Assembly (NCBI GenBank): GCA_048058975.1
Contig: JBLLNP010000016.1
Coordinates: 1-64,000 of the forward strand
Source: RHLJ01 sp048058975
GTDB taxonomy: Bacteria; Bacteroidota; Rhodothermia; Balneolales; Balneolaceae
Reading direction: 5' to 3'
Length of the DNA stretch: 64,000 bases
Below are positions 1 to 9,072 of this stretch, piece after piece. Below the pieces are notes generated by a model, which was not told the origin of the DNA, ran no database searches, and was given only the letters and a program-made list of their open reading frames with translations. The translations under genes and the position numbers were made by a program. Every line of letters begins with the position of its first letter. Position 1 is the stretch's first letter.

Positions 1-1
1 G

Positions 2-1408
2 ACCGATGATGGGACTTCAATTTCTGTTCGTAATCTGTTTTTTAACGTTCCTGCGCGACGACAGTTTTTAAAGACCGATGTTACTGAGCTCAGGCACATG
101 CTTAGAACTGTTCAGTATGCGGCACTCGCTAATACAAATATTGGCTTTGAAGTAATCGCTGACGGTGAAACGATTTATAATCTACCCGTTCAATCCTTAA
201 AAGAAAGAATCACTCAAATTTTTGGGTCTCCTTACAAAGCCAGTTTGATTGAGTTTGAGGAAGAGACGAGTTATGTAAAAATCCGGGGATTTGCTTCTGA
301 TCCAAAACTGGCCAAAAAAAGCAGGGGAGAGCAGTTCCTGTTTGTAAATGGAAGGCCGTTTCAGCATCGCTATCTTACACATGTTATTCTGAGTTTGTAC
401 GATGCCTGGACACGAAACAACGAATATCCTTTTTACGCGCTTTTCTTTGAGATCGATCCTGCTAAGATTGATGTGAATGTGCATCCGGCAAAAATGGAAA
501 TCAAATTTGAAGACGAACGAAGCATTATTCAGCTGGCTCGATCGGTAGTAAACCGGGCGCTTAATAATCATTTCAACGTTCCCTCGATTCCCAGAGAAGA
601 AGATTCTTTTTTAAGCGATGAAAACTCTTCAAAAGGATTTGATTCCGGTTTTTCATTTAATACCCCTGCAGCTAAACCAAGAATCAGCCACGATTTCGAA
701 TATCATATTCCTTCCCGGATCAATACAAATCCCGCAAAGGGAAGAGGAGATGAGTTTTCTGAAAAGTTATATGGAAGGCATTCGAATACAGAAAACCCTG
801 ATTCTTTTGGGGAAGATTTTGGGGCACTGCCAAAATCAATTCCGATAGAAAAAACCTTCTGGCAGTTGCATAACACGTATATCATCACACAAACCAGAAC
901 CGGATTGTGTATGATTGATCAACACCTGGCGCATAAGCGGATTATTTTTGAAAAGGCGTTAAGTGCAACTAATTCAGCGTTACCAAGCACTCAACAATTA
1001 TTATTTGCCCAAACACTGGAGTTATCTGCATCCGATTATACCCTTTTGAAGGAGCTTCATCCTATTATTCAGCAAATGGGTTTTTCTGTACAGTTATTGA
1101 GTGGAAATACCGCTATGATTAATGGAGTTCCTGCGGATATTGAAATCGGAAATGAGCAGGAAGTATTGGTTTCTATGCTGCATCAGTATCAGGAACTGGG
1201 ACAGAAACTGAATCTGGAAGCGAGAGACCGACTGGCTATTGCCTTTGCTGCCAAAGCGGCCATCCCAAGAGGGAAGAAAATGACAGAGCTGGAAATGGAA
1301 AGTCTGGTCGATCAACTTTTTGCTTGTGAACAACCCTATCTTGATCCTTTAAAAAAACCAACAATCGTGTATCTTTCACTGGACGAAATTCAATCACGGT
1401 TTCGGTGA
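2..1408 (+). CDS. mutL: DNA mismatch repair protein MutL, 3' part (5' end outside window)
   Basis: The reading frame is open from base 2 and begins inside the N-terminal GHKL ATPase region: the motif GTSISVRNLFFNVPARR is encoded at about 11-61 and is diagnostic of MutL. The transducer domain follows, then a Ser/Asn-rich linker and the C-terminal dimerisation domain (FWQLHNTYIITQ onward). MutL couples MutS mismatch recognition to strand removal. The C-terminal endonuclease signature is degenerate: DQHLAHKRIIFE where active enzymes have DQHA-x2-E-x4-E, and DPLKKP where CPHGRP is expected. The protein may therefore lack nicking activity. Only the 5' end is missing; the stop is at 1406-1408. Confidence 0.95.
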   Translation, partial: TDDGTSISVRNLFFNVPARRQFLKTDVTELRHMLRTVQYAALANTNIGFEVIADGETIYNLPVQSLKERITQIFGSPYKASLIEFEEETSYVKIRGFASDPKLAKKSRGEQFLFVNGRPFQHRYLTHVILSLYDAWTRNNEYPFYALFFEIDPAKIDVNVHPAKMEIKFEDERSIIQLARSVVNRALNNHFNVPSIPREEDSFLSDENSSKGFDSGFSFNTPAAKPRISHDFEYHIPSRINTNPAKGRGDEFSEKLYGRHSNTENPDSFGEDFGALPKSIPIEKTFWQLHNTYIITQTRTGLCMIDQHLAHKRIIFEKALSATNSALPSTQQLLFAQTLELSASDYTLLKELHPIIQQMGFSVQLLSGNTAMINGVPADIEIGNEQEVLVSMLHQYQELGQKLNLEARDRLAIAFAAKAAIPRGKKMTELEMESLVDQLFACEQPYLDPLKKPTIVYLSLDEIQSRFR

Positions 1409-1409
1409 T

Positions 1410-1457
1410 CGTTAATGGTTAATCGTTATTCGTTTTCCCAATTAACGAATAACGATT
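1410..1457. repeat. Intergenic palindromic repeat after mutL
   Basis: A perfect 14-bp inverted repeat (AATCGTTATTCGTT at 1421-1434, complement at 1444-1457) with a 9-base loop sits directly behind the mutL stop. The 19-mer CGTTAATGGTTAATCGTTA at 1410-1428 recurs exactly at 52100-52118, so this is a dispersed repeat. It may also end the mutL transcript, although no T-tract follows. Confidence 0.7.
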
Positions 1458-1471
1458 CAACGAATAACAAA

Positions 1472-2581
1472 ATGAACATACTCGCCATAGAACCATTTTA
1501 CAGCGGCTCGCATAAAGCTTTTCTTAAGGGATTGGCTAGTCATTCCAGCCACAATATAATCCCTATAAAGCTGAACTATAAGGGATGGAAGTGGCGCATG
1601 CATGGTGATTCACTAACGCTTGCTCAGCTTACCAGTGAGGTAAAAGAAGATATTGATTTACTGTTGACAAGTAGTATGACCAATCTTCCGGCTTTCCTTG
1701 CATTAAATAATCCGAGGTTCGCTCACACTCCTAAAATCATGTATATGCATGATAACCAGTTCACCCGCCCGATTCCTGAAGGTGAAACAAGGGATATGAC
1801 CTATTGTTATATCAACTATCTGAGTATGTTGGTGGCCGATACATTGTTGTTTTCTTCTCAGTTTCATTTGGATGATTTATTAGAGGCACTGCCTGATTTC
1901 CTTGATAATTTCCCGGACGATAAACACTACAATACCGTAGATCAAATCAGGGAAAAAAGTATTGTAATGTATCCTGGACTTGAGTTAGCTCACTTTGACA
2001 ATCAACCCGATATAAGGAAAAACAACAAGCGGCCGGTAATTGTTTGGAACCAACGCTGGCAGTTCGATCGAAATCCCGCCATGTTCTTTCGGGTGTTGAA
2101 CCGCTTAAATGATATTGATCTTAAATTCGACCTGATTCTGGCAGGGGATACCAAGCACGAGAAACCCGAAGAATTCCAGAAAGCCTGGAAACGCTTTGGA
2201 CAGCAGATTACACATTTTGGGTATGTAGATGATAAAGAAGCGTACAGCAAGCTCTTACATTCCGGCGATATTGTTGTCTCCACAGCTACCTACGAGTTCT
2301 TCTGCGTTTCTATTATGGAAGCCATTTATTGCGGCTGTCATCCATTGGTGCCAAAAACTTTACACTATCCGGAACTTATTCCTGATTCACTGCACAATCC
2401 CTTACTACACGCTCCGGTTCTTTATGAAAACGAGGACGAACTCTTCAAATTCCTGAAAGACTTGCTGATGGGGGTTACCAAGCCTCTTCCTAAAGCTTCA
2501 CTTCAGAATATCAACAAACACCTTGAATGGAGCCGGCAGTATCGAAAATTTGATAAACTTTTTGAAGAGATGGTGAAATAG
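1472..2581 (+). CDS. DUF3524 glycosyltransferase, tRNA-queuosine alpha-mannosyltransferase-like
   Basis: The product is about 369 aa. Its N-terminus (ILAIEPFYSGSHKAFLKGL, then KGWKWRMHGDSLTLA) matches the DUF3524 signature of GTDC1/QTMAN-type enzymes, which in vertebrates mannosylate queuosine in tRNA. The C-terminal half (GYVDDKEAYSKLLHSGDIVVST, then YEFFCVSIMEAIYCG) is a GT-B nucleotide-sugar site of family 4. An upstream ATG at 1415 is in frame, but the 19 extra residues come from the palindromic repeat, so 1472 is the better start. The bacterial substrate is inferred, not shown; no queuosine genes lie nearby. Confidence 0.85.
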   Translation: MNILAIEPFYSGSHKAFLKGLASHSSHNIIPIKLNYKGWKWRMHGDSLTLAQLTSEVKEDIDLLLTSSMTNLPAFLALNNPRFAHTPKIMYMHDNQFTRPIPEGETRDMTYCYINYLSMLVADTLLFSSQFHLDDLLEALPDFLDNFPDDKHYNTVDQIREKSIVMYPGLELAHFDNQPDIRKNNKRPVIVWNQRWQFDRNPAMFFRVLNRLNDIDLKFDLILAGDTKHEKPEEFQKAWKRFGQQITHFGYVDDKEAYSKLLHSGDIVVSTATYEFFCVSIMEAIYCGCHPLVPKTLHYPELIPDSLHNPLLHAPVLYENEDELFKFLKDLLMGVTKPLPKASLQNINKHLEWSRQYRKFDKLFEEMVK

Positions 2582-2652
2582 AGAACCCGATTCCAGTCTT
2601 ATTATCAGAATTGGCTTCGCTTCTAAACTTCTTTCAGCACTAAGTAAACGGT

Positions 2653-3576
2653 TTAAGCAAGGTAAACTCCGAAAAGAATTCCTGCTTCCCAGCGATCCAG
2701 TTTTTTCTTTTGCCCGGTTAACATAAAGATCATCAGGCATACCGTCCCGCCAATTAAAATGTACAGGTCGGTGTTGAATTTTGGATTATAGCTGATGGGC
2801 GTAATTAGAACACTGATGGATAAAATCAGGAGTATGTTGAAAATATTGGAGCCAACAACATTCCCGATAGCGATATCGCTGTTCTTTTTTGTAGCTGCGA
2901 CTATAGAGGTCATTAATTCGGGCAATGATGTTCCTGCTGCTACAATCGTCAAACCCACTATTTTTTCACTGATTCCGAAGGTTTCCGCAATGGTAATGCT
3001 GTTTAAAACTACCAATTGGCCTCCAAGAATTAATCCTGTTAGTCCGCCCAAAATTAAGCTCAATATTTTAAACAAAGGTTTTTGGAGATATCCTGAGCTG
3101 GCGTTCTGATCATCCTTTAACTGCTTGTACACATAGTACAAGAAAGAGGTAAACAGCAAAAGCATAATAAAGCCTTCAGTTCTGCCCAGATAGCCCGGTT
3201 GCGAGAAGCTGAAGTCATTCACCAAAAACAACAGCAGAAGAGCTGCAAACAACGAAATGGGTATTTCCTTCCACGCTGTAGTTGATTGAACGGTAATTGG
3301 GAATATCAAGCCGGAAATGCCGAGTATTATAAATAAGTTAAAGTTGTTGCTTCCGATTATGTTACCAAGCACTATATCAGATGCTCCTTTTACAGAGGCG
3401 ATGATATTCACAACCAGTTCGGGGGCGGATGTTCCAAAAGCGACAATGGTTAATCCAATGGCAAGATCAGAAATCTTGTATTTCTTCGCGAGGGCAGAGG
3501 CACCATCCACAAGCCAGCTTGCCCCAAAAATCAGGAGAGTAAATCCGACTACAACTAAAAGAAGTGGTATGAGCAT
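2653..3576 (-). CDS. yrbG: Calcium/sodium antiporter, CaCA family (YrbG-like)
   Basis: This inner-membrane protein of 307 aa has two inverted repeats typical of the Ca2+:cation antiporter family. The alpha-1 repeat carries AFGTSAPELVVNI and GNIIGSNNFNL; the alpha-2 repeat carries AAGTSLPELMTSI and GNVVGSNIFNIL. The paired acidic residues and Asn/Ser of these motifs line the ion site. About ten hydrophobic segments are visible, and the length is normal for YrbG. The gene is convergent with the DUF3524 gene. The physiological ion is taken from the family. Confidence 0.92.
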   Translation of the reverse strand: MLIPLLLVVVGFTLLIFGASWLVDGASALAKKYKISDLAIGLTIVAFGTSAPELVVNIIASVKGASDIVLGNIIGSNNFNLFIILGISGLIFPITVQSTTAWKEIPISLFAALLLLFLVNDFSFSQPGYLGRTEGFIMLLLFTSFLYYVYKQLKDDQNASSGYLQKPLFKILSLILGGLTGLILGGQLVVLNSITIAETFGISEKIVGLTIVAAGTSLPELMTSIVAATKKNSDIAIGNVVGSNIFNILLILSISVLITPISYNPKFNTDLYILIGGTVCLMIFMLTGQKKKLDRWEAGILFGVYLA

Positions 3577-3770
3577 GTTTCAGTATGAAGAAAGGAAGGT
3601 ATCGAAAGCGGTGATCTATTACTATATGCCGAGAAGATTTAAAGGGAGTTAAATCATCAGGAATAACTTACAAAGGTGAAGTAAAAGTAATGCAAGAGTA
3701 TAGAATTACTTCTAGTCTATTCTAAAAAAACAAAAGGAATTCTTTTCGAAAGTTTTTATAAAAGTTCGGT

Positions 3771-4226
3771 TTAATGATTTCGCGCTTTATTTAGCTTCTT
3801 ATAGTAAAAAAGTTCAGGATCTCCATCGTCTAATCCCTTTAGTTCACCAGCAAAAGAAAAATCAGCTTTGGCAAGTGCTCGTTGCATTTGAGTGTTTGAA
3901 CGATTTGTAGAAGTGAAAACCTTATCCGATGTACAATGCTCACATATAATGTCAAATACTTTTCCAGCTATCCCTTTTCCTCTGTATTCTTCATCTATGA
4001 TAATTAACTCTATCCATCCCTGGTCAAAAAAACGGTAATCAAAAATCACAAGTCCAATCTCTTCTTTACCTGCCGAAATTATAAAGCAATCATCATTCAA
4101 TATTGCTTTTGTAATCTTACCTTCTCTGTTGAACTTGATATGCTCGTTCTTGTCAAGCCTGTAATCAAAGCCAACTATAATCTCTTTGTCTTTAATAGTC
4201 GCTTTTCTTAATCCTATCTTTTCCAT
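3771..4226 (-). CDS. GNAT family N-acetyltransferase
   Basis: A single-domain protein of 151 aa with the GNAT fold. The acetyl-CoA pyrophosphate loop is YRGKGIAGKV at about residues 81-90, preceded by the beta-4 strand GWIELIIIDEE. The substrate cannot be told from sequence. It leads a run of small minus-strand accessory genes (cupin and VOC next), with 32 bp to the cupin gene, so the two could be co-transcribed. Confidence 0.85.
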   Translation of the reverse strand: MEKIGLRKATIKDKEIIVGFDYRLDKNEHIKFNREGKITKAILNDDCFIISAGKEEIGLVIFDYRFFDQGWIELIIIDEEYRGKGIAGKVFDIICEHCTSDKVFTSTNRSNTQMQRALAKADFSFAGELKGLDDGDPELFYYKKLNKARNH

Positions 4227-4258
4227 ATCAACATTCTATTTCAACTTTTTCCATCTTT

Positions 4259-4585
4259 TTAGGCAAGCGATTCAAATAGTATAAGTTGAACTTCTTCACC
4301 TTCTTCCATAATTACTTTGTGCTTCGAGCTTTCACCTTGTTCAATCCAAAGACCATCTCCCTGAATATAATTCTGAATTATCCCGTTAAAATTAATTTTC
4401 ATTTTTCCGCTTAATACATAGCCGACGTGCCCATTTAAGCACCAATTCGCCTCAGTGAACTGAGAATGTATTTTCAAGATTCGAAACACCCGGTCTCCTC
4501 TGGTAATCTTTTTTTGCTCTAAGCCATCCTGTATTTTTTCGAATTCCATGTCTTCGAATCTTAATAGATGATCTGTGTTAGTCAT
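4259..4585 (-). CDS. Small cupin-domain protein
   Basis: A single cupin barrel of 108 aa. The first cupin motif is reduced to NGHVGYVLSGKMKINFNG and the second lies around GDGLWIEQGESSKHKV, with His at about 91. The usual HxH of metal cupins is incomplete, so metal binding is uncertain. There is no signal peptide, so it is probably cytoplasmic. It lies just upstream of the GNAT gene on the same strand. Function unknown beyond the fold. Confidence 0.75.
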   Translation of the reverse strand: MTNTDHLLRFEDMEFEKIQDGLEQKKITRGDRVFRILKIHSQFTEANWCLNGHVGYVLSGKMKINFNGIIQNYIQGDGLWIEQGESSKHKVIMEEGEEVQLILFESLA

Positions 4586-4701
4586 GAGTGTAAAATTTTA
4601 ATGCATAAAAAAGAGGAGGGAAGAGAATTCATCTTCATGGTGAGTATGTGAAGGCTAGCTAGAGAATGGGAGATATGATTTTATATACGGTATTGAGCAT
4701 A

Positions 4702-5079
4702 TTATTTTATTTTGAAGTTGCTTACAATTACGCCAAATCCATCGGGATCTTTAATCATAATTCCGTTTTCATTCCAGAAAGGATTTTTTGCTTTAAATTT
4801 TTTAATTCCGTTTGATTCAATTCTTTCAACTATTTTATTGTATTCCCCTTTCGAGGCAGGATAAAAAACTAGCAAATCATCAATATCAAATTTATGTTCA
4901 GCTTTGTTTTTTGAAGCTGTAAACTCTAAATGCCAATCATGGTCTTTTTTACCAATGAAAACGCCACTATAGTTATTATGATTTTCAAAAGAAAAAAGGA
5001 CTTCCAGGCCGATAATCTGTGTGTAAAATTCTTTTATTAATTCCAGGTTTTCAGTATGCCTTGCATTTCTCAATTCCAT
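4702..5079 (-). CDS. VOC family (glyoxalase/bleomycin-resistance-like) protein
   Basis: A protein of 125 aa with one vicinal-oxygen-chelate repeat pair: TENLELIKEFYTQIIGLEVL at the N-terminus, WHLEFTAS in the middle and GIMIKDPDGFGVIVSNF at the C-terminus. The family includes lyases, dioxygenases and antibiotic-binding proteins that work as dimers around a divalent metal. The metal residues (His, Glu) are only partly recognisable, so no substrate is proposed. It stands alone, with 116 bp to the cupin gene. Confidence 0.82.
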   Translation of the reverse strand: MELRNARHTENLELIKEFYTQIIGLEVLFSFENHNNYSGVFIGKKDHDWHLEFTASKNKAEHKFDIDDLLVFYPASKGEYNKIVERIESNGIKKFKAKNPFWNENGIMIKDPDGFGVIVSNFKIK

Positions 5080-5347
5080 TTTTTCTTCGTTAAATATTAA
5101 GTGATGAAGTTTTATTATGAATCAAAATTGTTCTTGATATAACCCAAGAATCAGCCTATTCGGCTCCAGAGTATAAAGGCTTAAATATCTCAAGTTTGAT
5201 CAATTGTCTTTTGCTGAAAGAAATTCCTTTCGTTTTATTCCTCTTTTAAAGTGCTTGCATTATCCTATCAAGGGATTCAGTTTGCACATTCATTTTTGTG
5301 TTGTTATTCAGTAAATCGCCCAACCGTATGTTGTACATGTCTATTTT

Positions 5348-5830
5348 TTAGTGCTTGCTGGATTCAATACTTCTCGCATCTGAAATCAGATGCGCAATAA
5401 TTCGCCAATCTGTATCCTTCTTGAAAAGACGATGATGAGTAGTAGTTCTATCTCCAAGTTCTGATCCATCGCTAAGAAGCTGACCTTTCCTTGTAATTGT
5501 TGATATGGCAAGTATTGAGTTTTCTGAAATCGCTCGAAGCTTAAGTGATGTTTGTTCAGAATCACCTGCCATAACAAAATCCATATCGAAAACTCTTGTT
5601 AGATATTCTTCAACTTCAGATGCCCCAATCAGGCTGAATCCAAACGCATTAGTGAAATCTGCATCTTCTGAATACCATTTTGCGGCCAGCTTTGCATCTT
5701 TAATTTTCCATGCTTGATTCCAATCATCAATTTTAGATGTTATCGAAATGCTATCTACCTCAGGAATAGTCTGAGAAAGTGCGTTTTGAATTGATACTAC
5801 AAGGATAAGGAGAATTGCTATTGTCTTCAT
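5348..5830 (-). CDS. Secreted NTF2-like (DUF4440/SgcJ-type) protein
   Basis: A 160-aa protein with an N-terminal signal peptide (MKTIAILLILVVSIQNALSQ, cleavage after SQ) followed by an alpha+beta cone of the SnoaL/DUF4440 type: ISITSKIDDWNQAWKIKDAK, then AKWYSEDADFTNAFG and a terminal DWRIIAHLISDAR. Such proteins bind small ligands or act as enzymes, but members are too varied for a substrate call. The signal peptide places it in the periplasm or outside. A 268-bp stretch below it (5080-5347) holds no gene that can be supported. Confidence 0.8.
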   Translation of the reverse strand: MKTIAILLILVVSIQNALSQTIPEVDSISITSKIDDWNQAWKIKDAKLAAKWYSEDADFTNAFGFSLIGASEVEEYLTRVFDMDFVMAGDSEQTSLKLRAISENSILAISTITRKGQLLSDGSELGDRTTTHHRLFKKDTDWRIIAHLISDARSIESSKH

Positions 5831-5955
5831 TTTCTACAATTTATGCGCTATTAAGGCTAAGATTAATAAATTTGTTTTCCTATCAAATCGGTAATTCATC
5901 ATATCCCTGTAAAACTAACACTTTGTCTCTCCGGTTAGAGATAGGTCGGTTAGCT

Positions 5956-5992
5956 ATCGCTCATAAATCCCTTTCCGGCATAAATTCAGGGT
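5956..5992 (-). pseudogene. Possible remnant of the 3' end of a YdeI-type gene
   Basis: The plus strand around CCCTTTCCGGCATA at 5970-5983 lies in a context that matches the last codons of the intact YdeI-family gene at 11450-11490 (CGCTCAT then about TAAACCCCTTTCCGGCATA). The rest of the gene is absent. It looks like a decayed tail of a paralogue inside a non-coding gap of 201 bp; the match is short and chance is not excluded. Confidence 0.35.
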
Positions 5993-6031
5993 GGTAAATC
6001 TTGTATTTCAAAATTGGTTTTATTTATAAAA

Positions 6032-6784
6032 TCAATCAAAAGGTAAAAAAGTTAAAGAGATGAATAAAATGTTAGTCGTCATATGTACAAACAGAGGGTA
6101 TTCAAAACCGAAAGCTACCCTTGTATATCCGGCAATAGTCGCACTAAATAGTTGAGGAAGCGTCAATATGGGTAGCAGCAAAAGATTTACCAGATTCAAT
6201 TCAAAATTGAAAATATGCAGCCAGGCGAAACTTACACAAGAGAAATAATAAATCATCCTAAAGTGCTTTTGCCAGAAGTTATGTAGAACGAATTTTATGC
6301 TCTTTGTTCTGCTAAGCAGATATATAATAAACATTACAACAATAGCGGTTATTACTCGATACCAAAACGTTTCATCCACAAGGGATAATCGGCTTTTAAA
6401 AACCGCTTTGGTAAGTATATAATATGTGAACGCTCCAAAAGTTAACCCAAAATAAACAGGCTTAAATTTTAATGATAACCTAAAGGTTATTTCTTCAAAT
6501 AAAGGCATGATAAAACCACCAACTAAAAGTAAGAGTAGTGGGGTAAATCGTTCTGTCATACTGATTGAAGTCAGATTTTCAGGTTCATAAACAAACTGTA
6601 GCAATGATGCTACTGTTAATGAGAAAAACACCTTTATAAAAAACAGACCTATCGTATCATAGATTTTTTGGGTAGTACTTTTCTCTAGTGAAGGTTTATT
6701 TATAGGACACTTAATAAAAGTCACTAAATCTGATAGTAGAGACTTGTAGTACCTGGGCTTGATTAACGGGTAGGAAATTGTCAT
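6032..6784 (-). CDS. CPBP family intramembrane metalloprotease (CAAX/ABI type)
   Basis: This polytopic membrane protein of about 250 aa carries the three CPBP motifs: EEITFR, F-A-W-L-H in CVSFAWLHIFNF, and H-x3-N in FVHMTTNILF. In prenyl-endopeptidases of this family these residues hold the catalytic metal. Bacterial relatives process bacteriocins or give self-immunity, though most have no known substrate. The ATG at 6784 is preferred over one at 6826, because the latter lies inside the terminator hairpin of the upstream NmrA-like gene. Confidence 0.82.
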   Translation of the reverse strand: MTISYPLIKPRYYKSLLSDLVTFIKCPINKPSLEKSTTQKIYDTIGLFFIKVFFSLTVASLLQFVYEPENLTSISMTERFTPLLLLLVGGFIMPLFEEITFRLSLKFKPVYFGLTFGAFTYYILTKAVFKSRLSLVDETFWYRVITAIVVMFIIYLLSRTKSIKFVLHNFWQKHFRMIYYFSCVSFAWLHIFNFELNLVNLLLLPILTLPQLFSATIAGYTRVAFGFEYPLFVHMTTNILFISLTFLPFD

Positions 6785-6816
6785 AATTTTCTTTTTTAGA
6801 TGTACATAATATAAAT

Positions 6817-6853
6817 AAGGCTCCAAAAACCTGATGCAGTTTGTTGGAGCCTT
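6817..6853 (-). terminator. Rho-independent terminator of the NmrA-like gene
   Basis: A perfect 10-bp inverted repeat (AAGGCTCCAA at 6817-6826, complement at 6844-6853) starts just behind the stop of the gene at 6864. On the minus strand it is followed by TTATTTATATT, a weak T-rich tail. Confidence 0.75.
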
Positions 6854-6863
6854 TATTCATGGG

Positions 6864-7709
6864 TTAATTGATCTGTGTTATTTCTACATTCCAAATCCCG
6901 GTTGCCGCGGTTTGCTTAGCGTAGGTTTCAAAATCTTTAGCTGGTCTGCCTAAAACTTTGGCAACATCAGTTGAAACTTTCTGGTTATCTGGATTTCCTA
7001 ATACTTCCTCGAATAAATACCCAAAGAGCCATACATAAGAATCAGCTAATCCTGCTTTTTGCATCCCGCTTTTAAACTCTTTAATTGAAATAGGAACAAA
7101 TTGAATATGTTTTTTGGAAGCTTCTGCCATAATTTCAACCACCTCCTTGAAGGTTCTTTTTTGAGGCCCAGTAACGGTTATAGTTTGTCCGTTATAGGAA
7201 TCATCCACAATTACTTTGGAAACTACGTCTGCAATGTCATCTGCGTCGACAAATGGAATTTCAGCCCCTGGCATAGGTAGTGCAACCACTCCAGCTACTA
7301 CAAAATCTAAAAATGCTCCCTCACTAAAATTTTGATTAAACCAGGAAGCTCTTACCAAGGTATAATTTAAGCCTGAATTAGCCACGATGGCCTCACAAGC
7401 TTCAGCTTCTATCTCACCTTTTCCAGAAAGCAATACTACTTTTTCTAAACCGGCTTTTAACGCTTTTTTAGTAAGTGTTGTAATGGCATCTCTCGAGCCA
7501 GGAACAGCCAGATCAGGATAATAGACAATGTAGGCTCTGTCCATATCTTTTAAAGCTGCATCATATGTTTCTTGGTTTTCCCAATTAAAAGCTGGGTTGG
7601 TTGTTCTACCGACAACACGTACGTTGTGTCCGGATTCGGTTAAATTTTTTACCACCCGACGACCAGTTTTGCCGGTTCCACCGATAACTAATATGTTTTC
7701 TGGTTTCAT
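6864..7709 (-). CDS. NmrA-like NAD(P)-binding Rossmann protein
   Basis: An atypical short-chain dehydrogenase of 281 aa. The nucleotide-binding loop GGTGKTGRRV lies at residues 9-18, and the core includes YTLVRASWFNQNF and VDADDIADVV, typical of the NmrA/QOR2 group. Members act as NAD(P)H-dependent oxidoreductases or redox-sensing regulators; the YxxxK pair is not clear. It is the last gene of a minus-strand set with a membrane protein, a MipA-like porin, a DUF1772 protein and an AraC regulator. That arrangement suggests a stress-induced group, which is an inference. Confidence 0.85.
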   Translation of the reverse strand: MKPENILVIGGTGKTGRRVVKNLTESGHNVRVVGRTTNPAFNWENQETYDAALKDMDRAYIVYYPDLAVPGSRDAITTLTKKALKAGLEKVVLLSGKGEIEAEACEAIVANSGLNYTLVRASWFNQNFSEGAFLDFVVAGVVALPMPGAEIPFVDADDIADVVSKVIVDDSYNGQTITVTGPQKRTFKEVVEIMAEASKKHIQFVPISIKEFKSGMQKAGLADSYVWLFGYLFEEVLGNPDNQKVSTDVAKVLGRPAKDFETYAKQTAATGIWNVEITQIN

Positions 7710-7773
7710 GTTTTCTATTTTTTTTGATTGATATTAATTGTGATTTAATTATTCGAAACTTTTAATGCCCTTT

Positions 7774-8178
7774 TTATACCATTGGCAGCATCTCTCTTTT
7801 AACTTTAACTTTGGAGTACCAATACACAGTAGTCACTAGGATAAACTCCATTCCGATGAGCCAAAAACCAGCAGCCGTGAAAAAACTATAGTACGTTCCT
7901 CCGTATGGAATAATTAATAAGGGAACTGTTATTAATGCATCTAAAACTGCTGCAGTAAAAAAGAAAGCCAAGCCTAACCAATATCCTATTGTATCACTGT
8001 TTGCTTTGTAGTATTGTTTTGCTCCAAACCACACTACGGGTAGTATTCCTAAAGACAGTAAAATATTAGATTGAAATTCTGAGTCTTCTAAAATTGGGAT
8101 GTAGAAGGAAATGGAGTAAATACTCACTCCAATAATCCAGATTATAGTAGCAATAGTTATGATTCTAAATTGTTTCAT
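7774..8178 (-). CDS. Small four-helix integral membrane protein
   Basis: A 134-aa protein with four hydrophobic segments (about 7-27, 38-53, 66-88 and 96-121) and short loops, ending in a basic tail (SKVKVKREMLPMV). No family was recognised with confidence. It sits between the MipA-like and NmrA-like genes with gaps of 33 and 64 bp, so co-transcription is likely. Confidence 0.7.
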   Translation of the reverse strand: MKQFRIITIATIIWIIGVSIYSISFYIPILEDSEFQSNILLSLGILPVVWFGAKQYYKANSDTIGYWLGLAFFFTAAVLDALITVPLLIIPYGGTYYSFFTAAGFWLIGMEFILVTTVYWYSKVKVKREMLPMV

Positions 8179-8211
8179 GATTGTTTTATTTTTTTTATTT
8201 ATTGAGATTAA

Positions 8212-9072
8212 TTAAAAAGTGTAGTTAAACATGAGTACAAGCATGGCTTGATGTTTGGATCCGTGAGTCTTGATTAAGCTGGAGTTAGCTACGGTTTGTC
8301 CTATTCGACTATAATTTGCAAATATGGTCATAGACTGCCTGGAGCCTAGAGGGAGAACTAGGGTGCCTTGAAGTCCATAAGAAAGCACTCCGAATTCTGT
8401 ATCATATATTTCTAAACCAGTGGCTGTAGATTGGGTTTCTGTGATTCCAAAGAAAGAGTTGTTAAATTTGCTGCTGGTTATGTTTATTTTTGGACCCAGC
8501 ATATAGTACACGGGCAGTTTACTAAGCTTGAATAGGTTAATGTATTCGCTTCTAAACTCTCCGAAAAATCCCCTATGTCCACCAAGACCTTGTCTTGCTT
8601 CTACAGTACTTCGAGTAGCCCCATGTGCATATTCAATTCGAATGCCGGGCTCAAGAGTAAAAGGGATGTCTCCCAAACCTATAAGGTCATTCGTTTCTTT
8701 GCCCGCAAGCCGAGCTGGAGCGGTACCATCTTCAAAACGTCCAGTATTATACTTTAAGATGTGCGTTATTTGCCAATTCTTTGTTTTCAATACATTATAT
8801 CCGAATCCTTCAGTCATAGAAATAAAGAATCCACTAGAATGCATTGCTCGGAAGTTTGGAAGTATTACAAGCTGGTAACTGTCATCTCCTAAATAGGAAG
8901 GAATGGTTGCTATACCCAGATTTACCTCAAACCTCCACGAAGATTCTTTAGAAGCCTGGCCCGATACTGGCCTTATAAGTAGGAAAAGAATCAGTATTGT
9001 GAGAAGTTTATCGCTTCTCAAAACAAGTCCACAAGAATGAAGTAGATGTTGTTTAGTGGCATTAAAAAACAT
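8212..9072 (-). CDS. MipA/OmpV-like outer-membrane protein
   Basis: A 286-aa protein with a long N-terminal signal (hydrophobic stretch about 21-34, cleavage near SGQA) and then alternating beta strands of the MipA/OmpV type: FEVNLGIATIPSYLGDDS, NFRAMHSSGFFISMTEGFGY, and a terminal HQAMLVLMFNYTF ending in Phe as outer-membrane barrels do. The start is backed by a strong ribosome site, AAAGGAGAT, just upstream. The role of MipA-like barrels is unsettled (peptidoglycan scaffold, porin or stress protein). It belongs with the neighbouring minus-strand genes. Confidence 0.82.
   Translation of the reverse strand: MFFNATKQHLLHSCGLVLRSDKLLTILILFLLIRPVSGQASKESSWRFEVNLGIATIPSYLGDDSYQLVILPNFRAMHSSGFFISMTEGFGYNVLKTKNWQITHILKYNTGRFEDGTAPARLAGKETNDLIGLGDIPFTLEPGIRIEYAHGATRSTVEARQGLGGHRGFFGEFRSEYINLFKLSKLPVYYMLGPKINITSSKFNNSFFGITETQSTATGLEIYDTEFGVLSYGLQGTLVLPLGSRQSMTIFANYSRIGQTVANSSLIKTHGSKHQAMLVLMFNYTF

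Noticed and set aside
5315..5340. attC-like site (GCCCAAC)
   Set aside because: GCCCAAC fits RYYYAAC, but no matching GTTRRRY partner lies at the needed distance before the gene at 5348.
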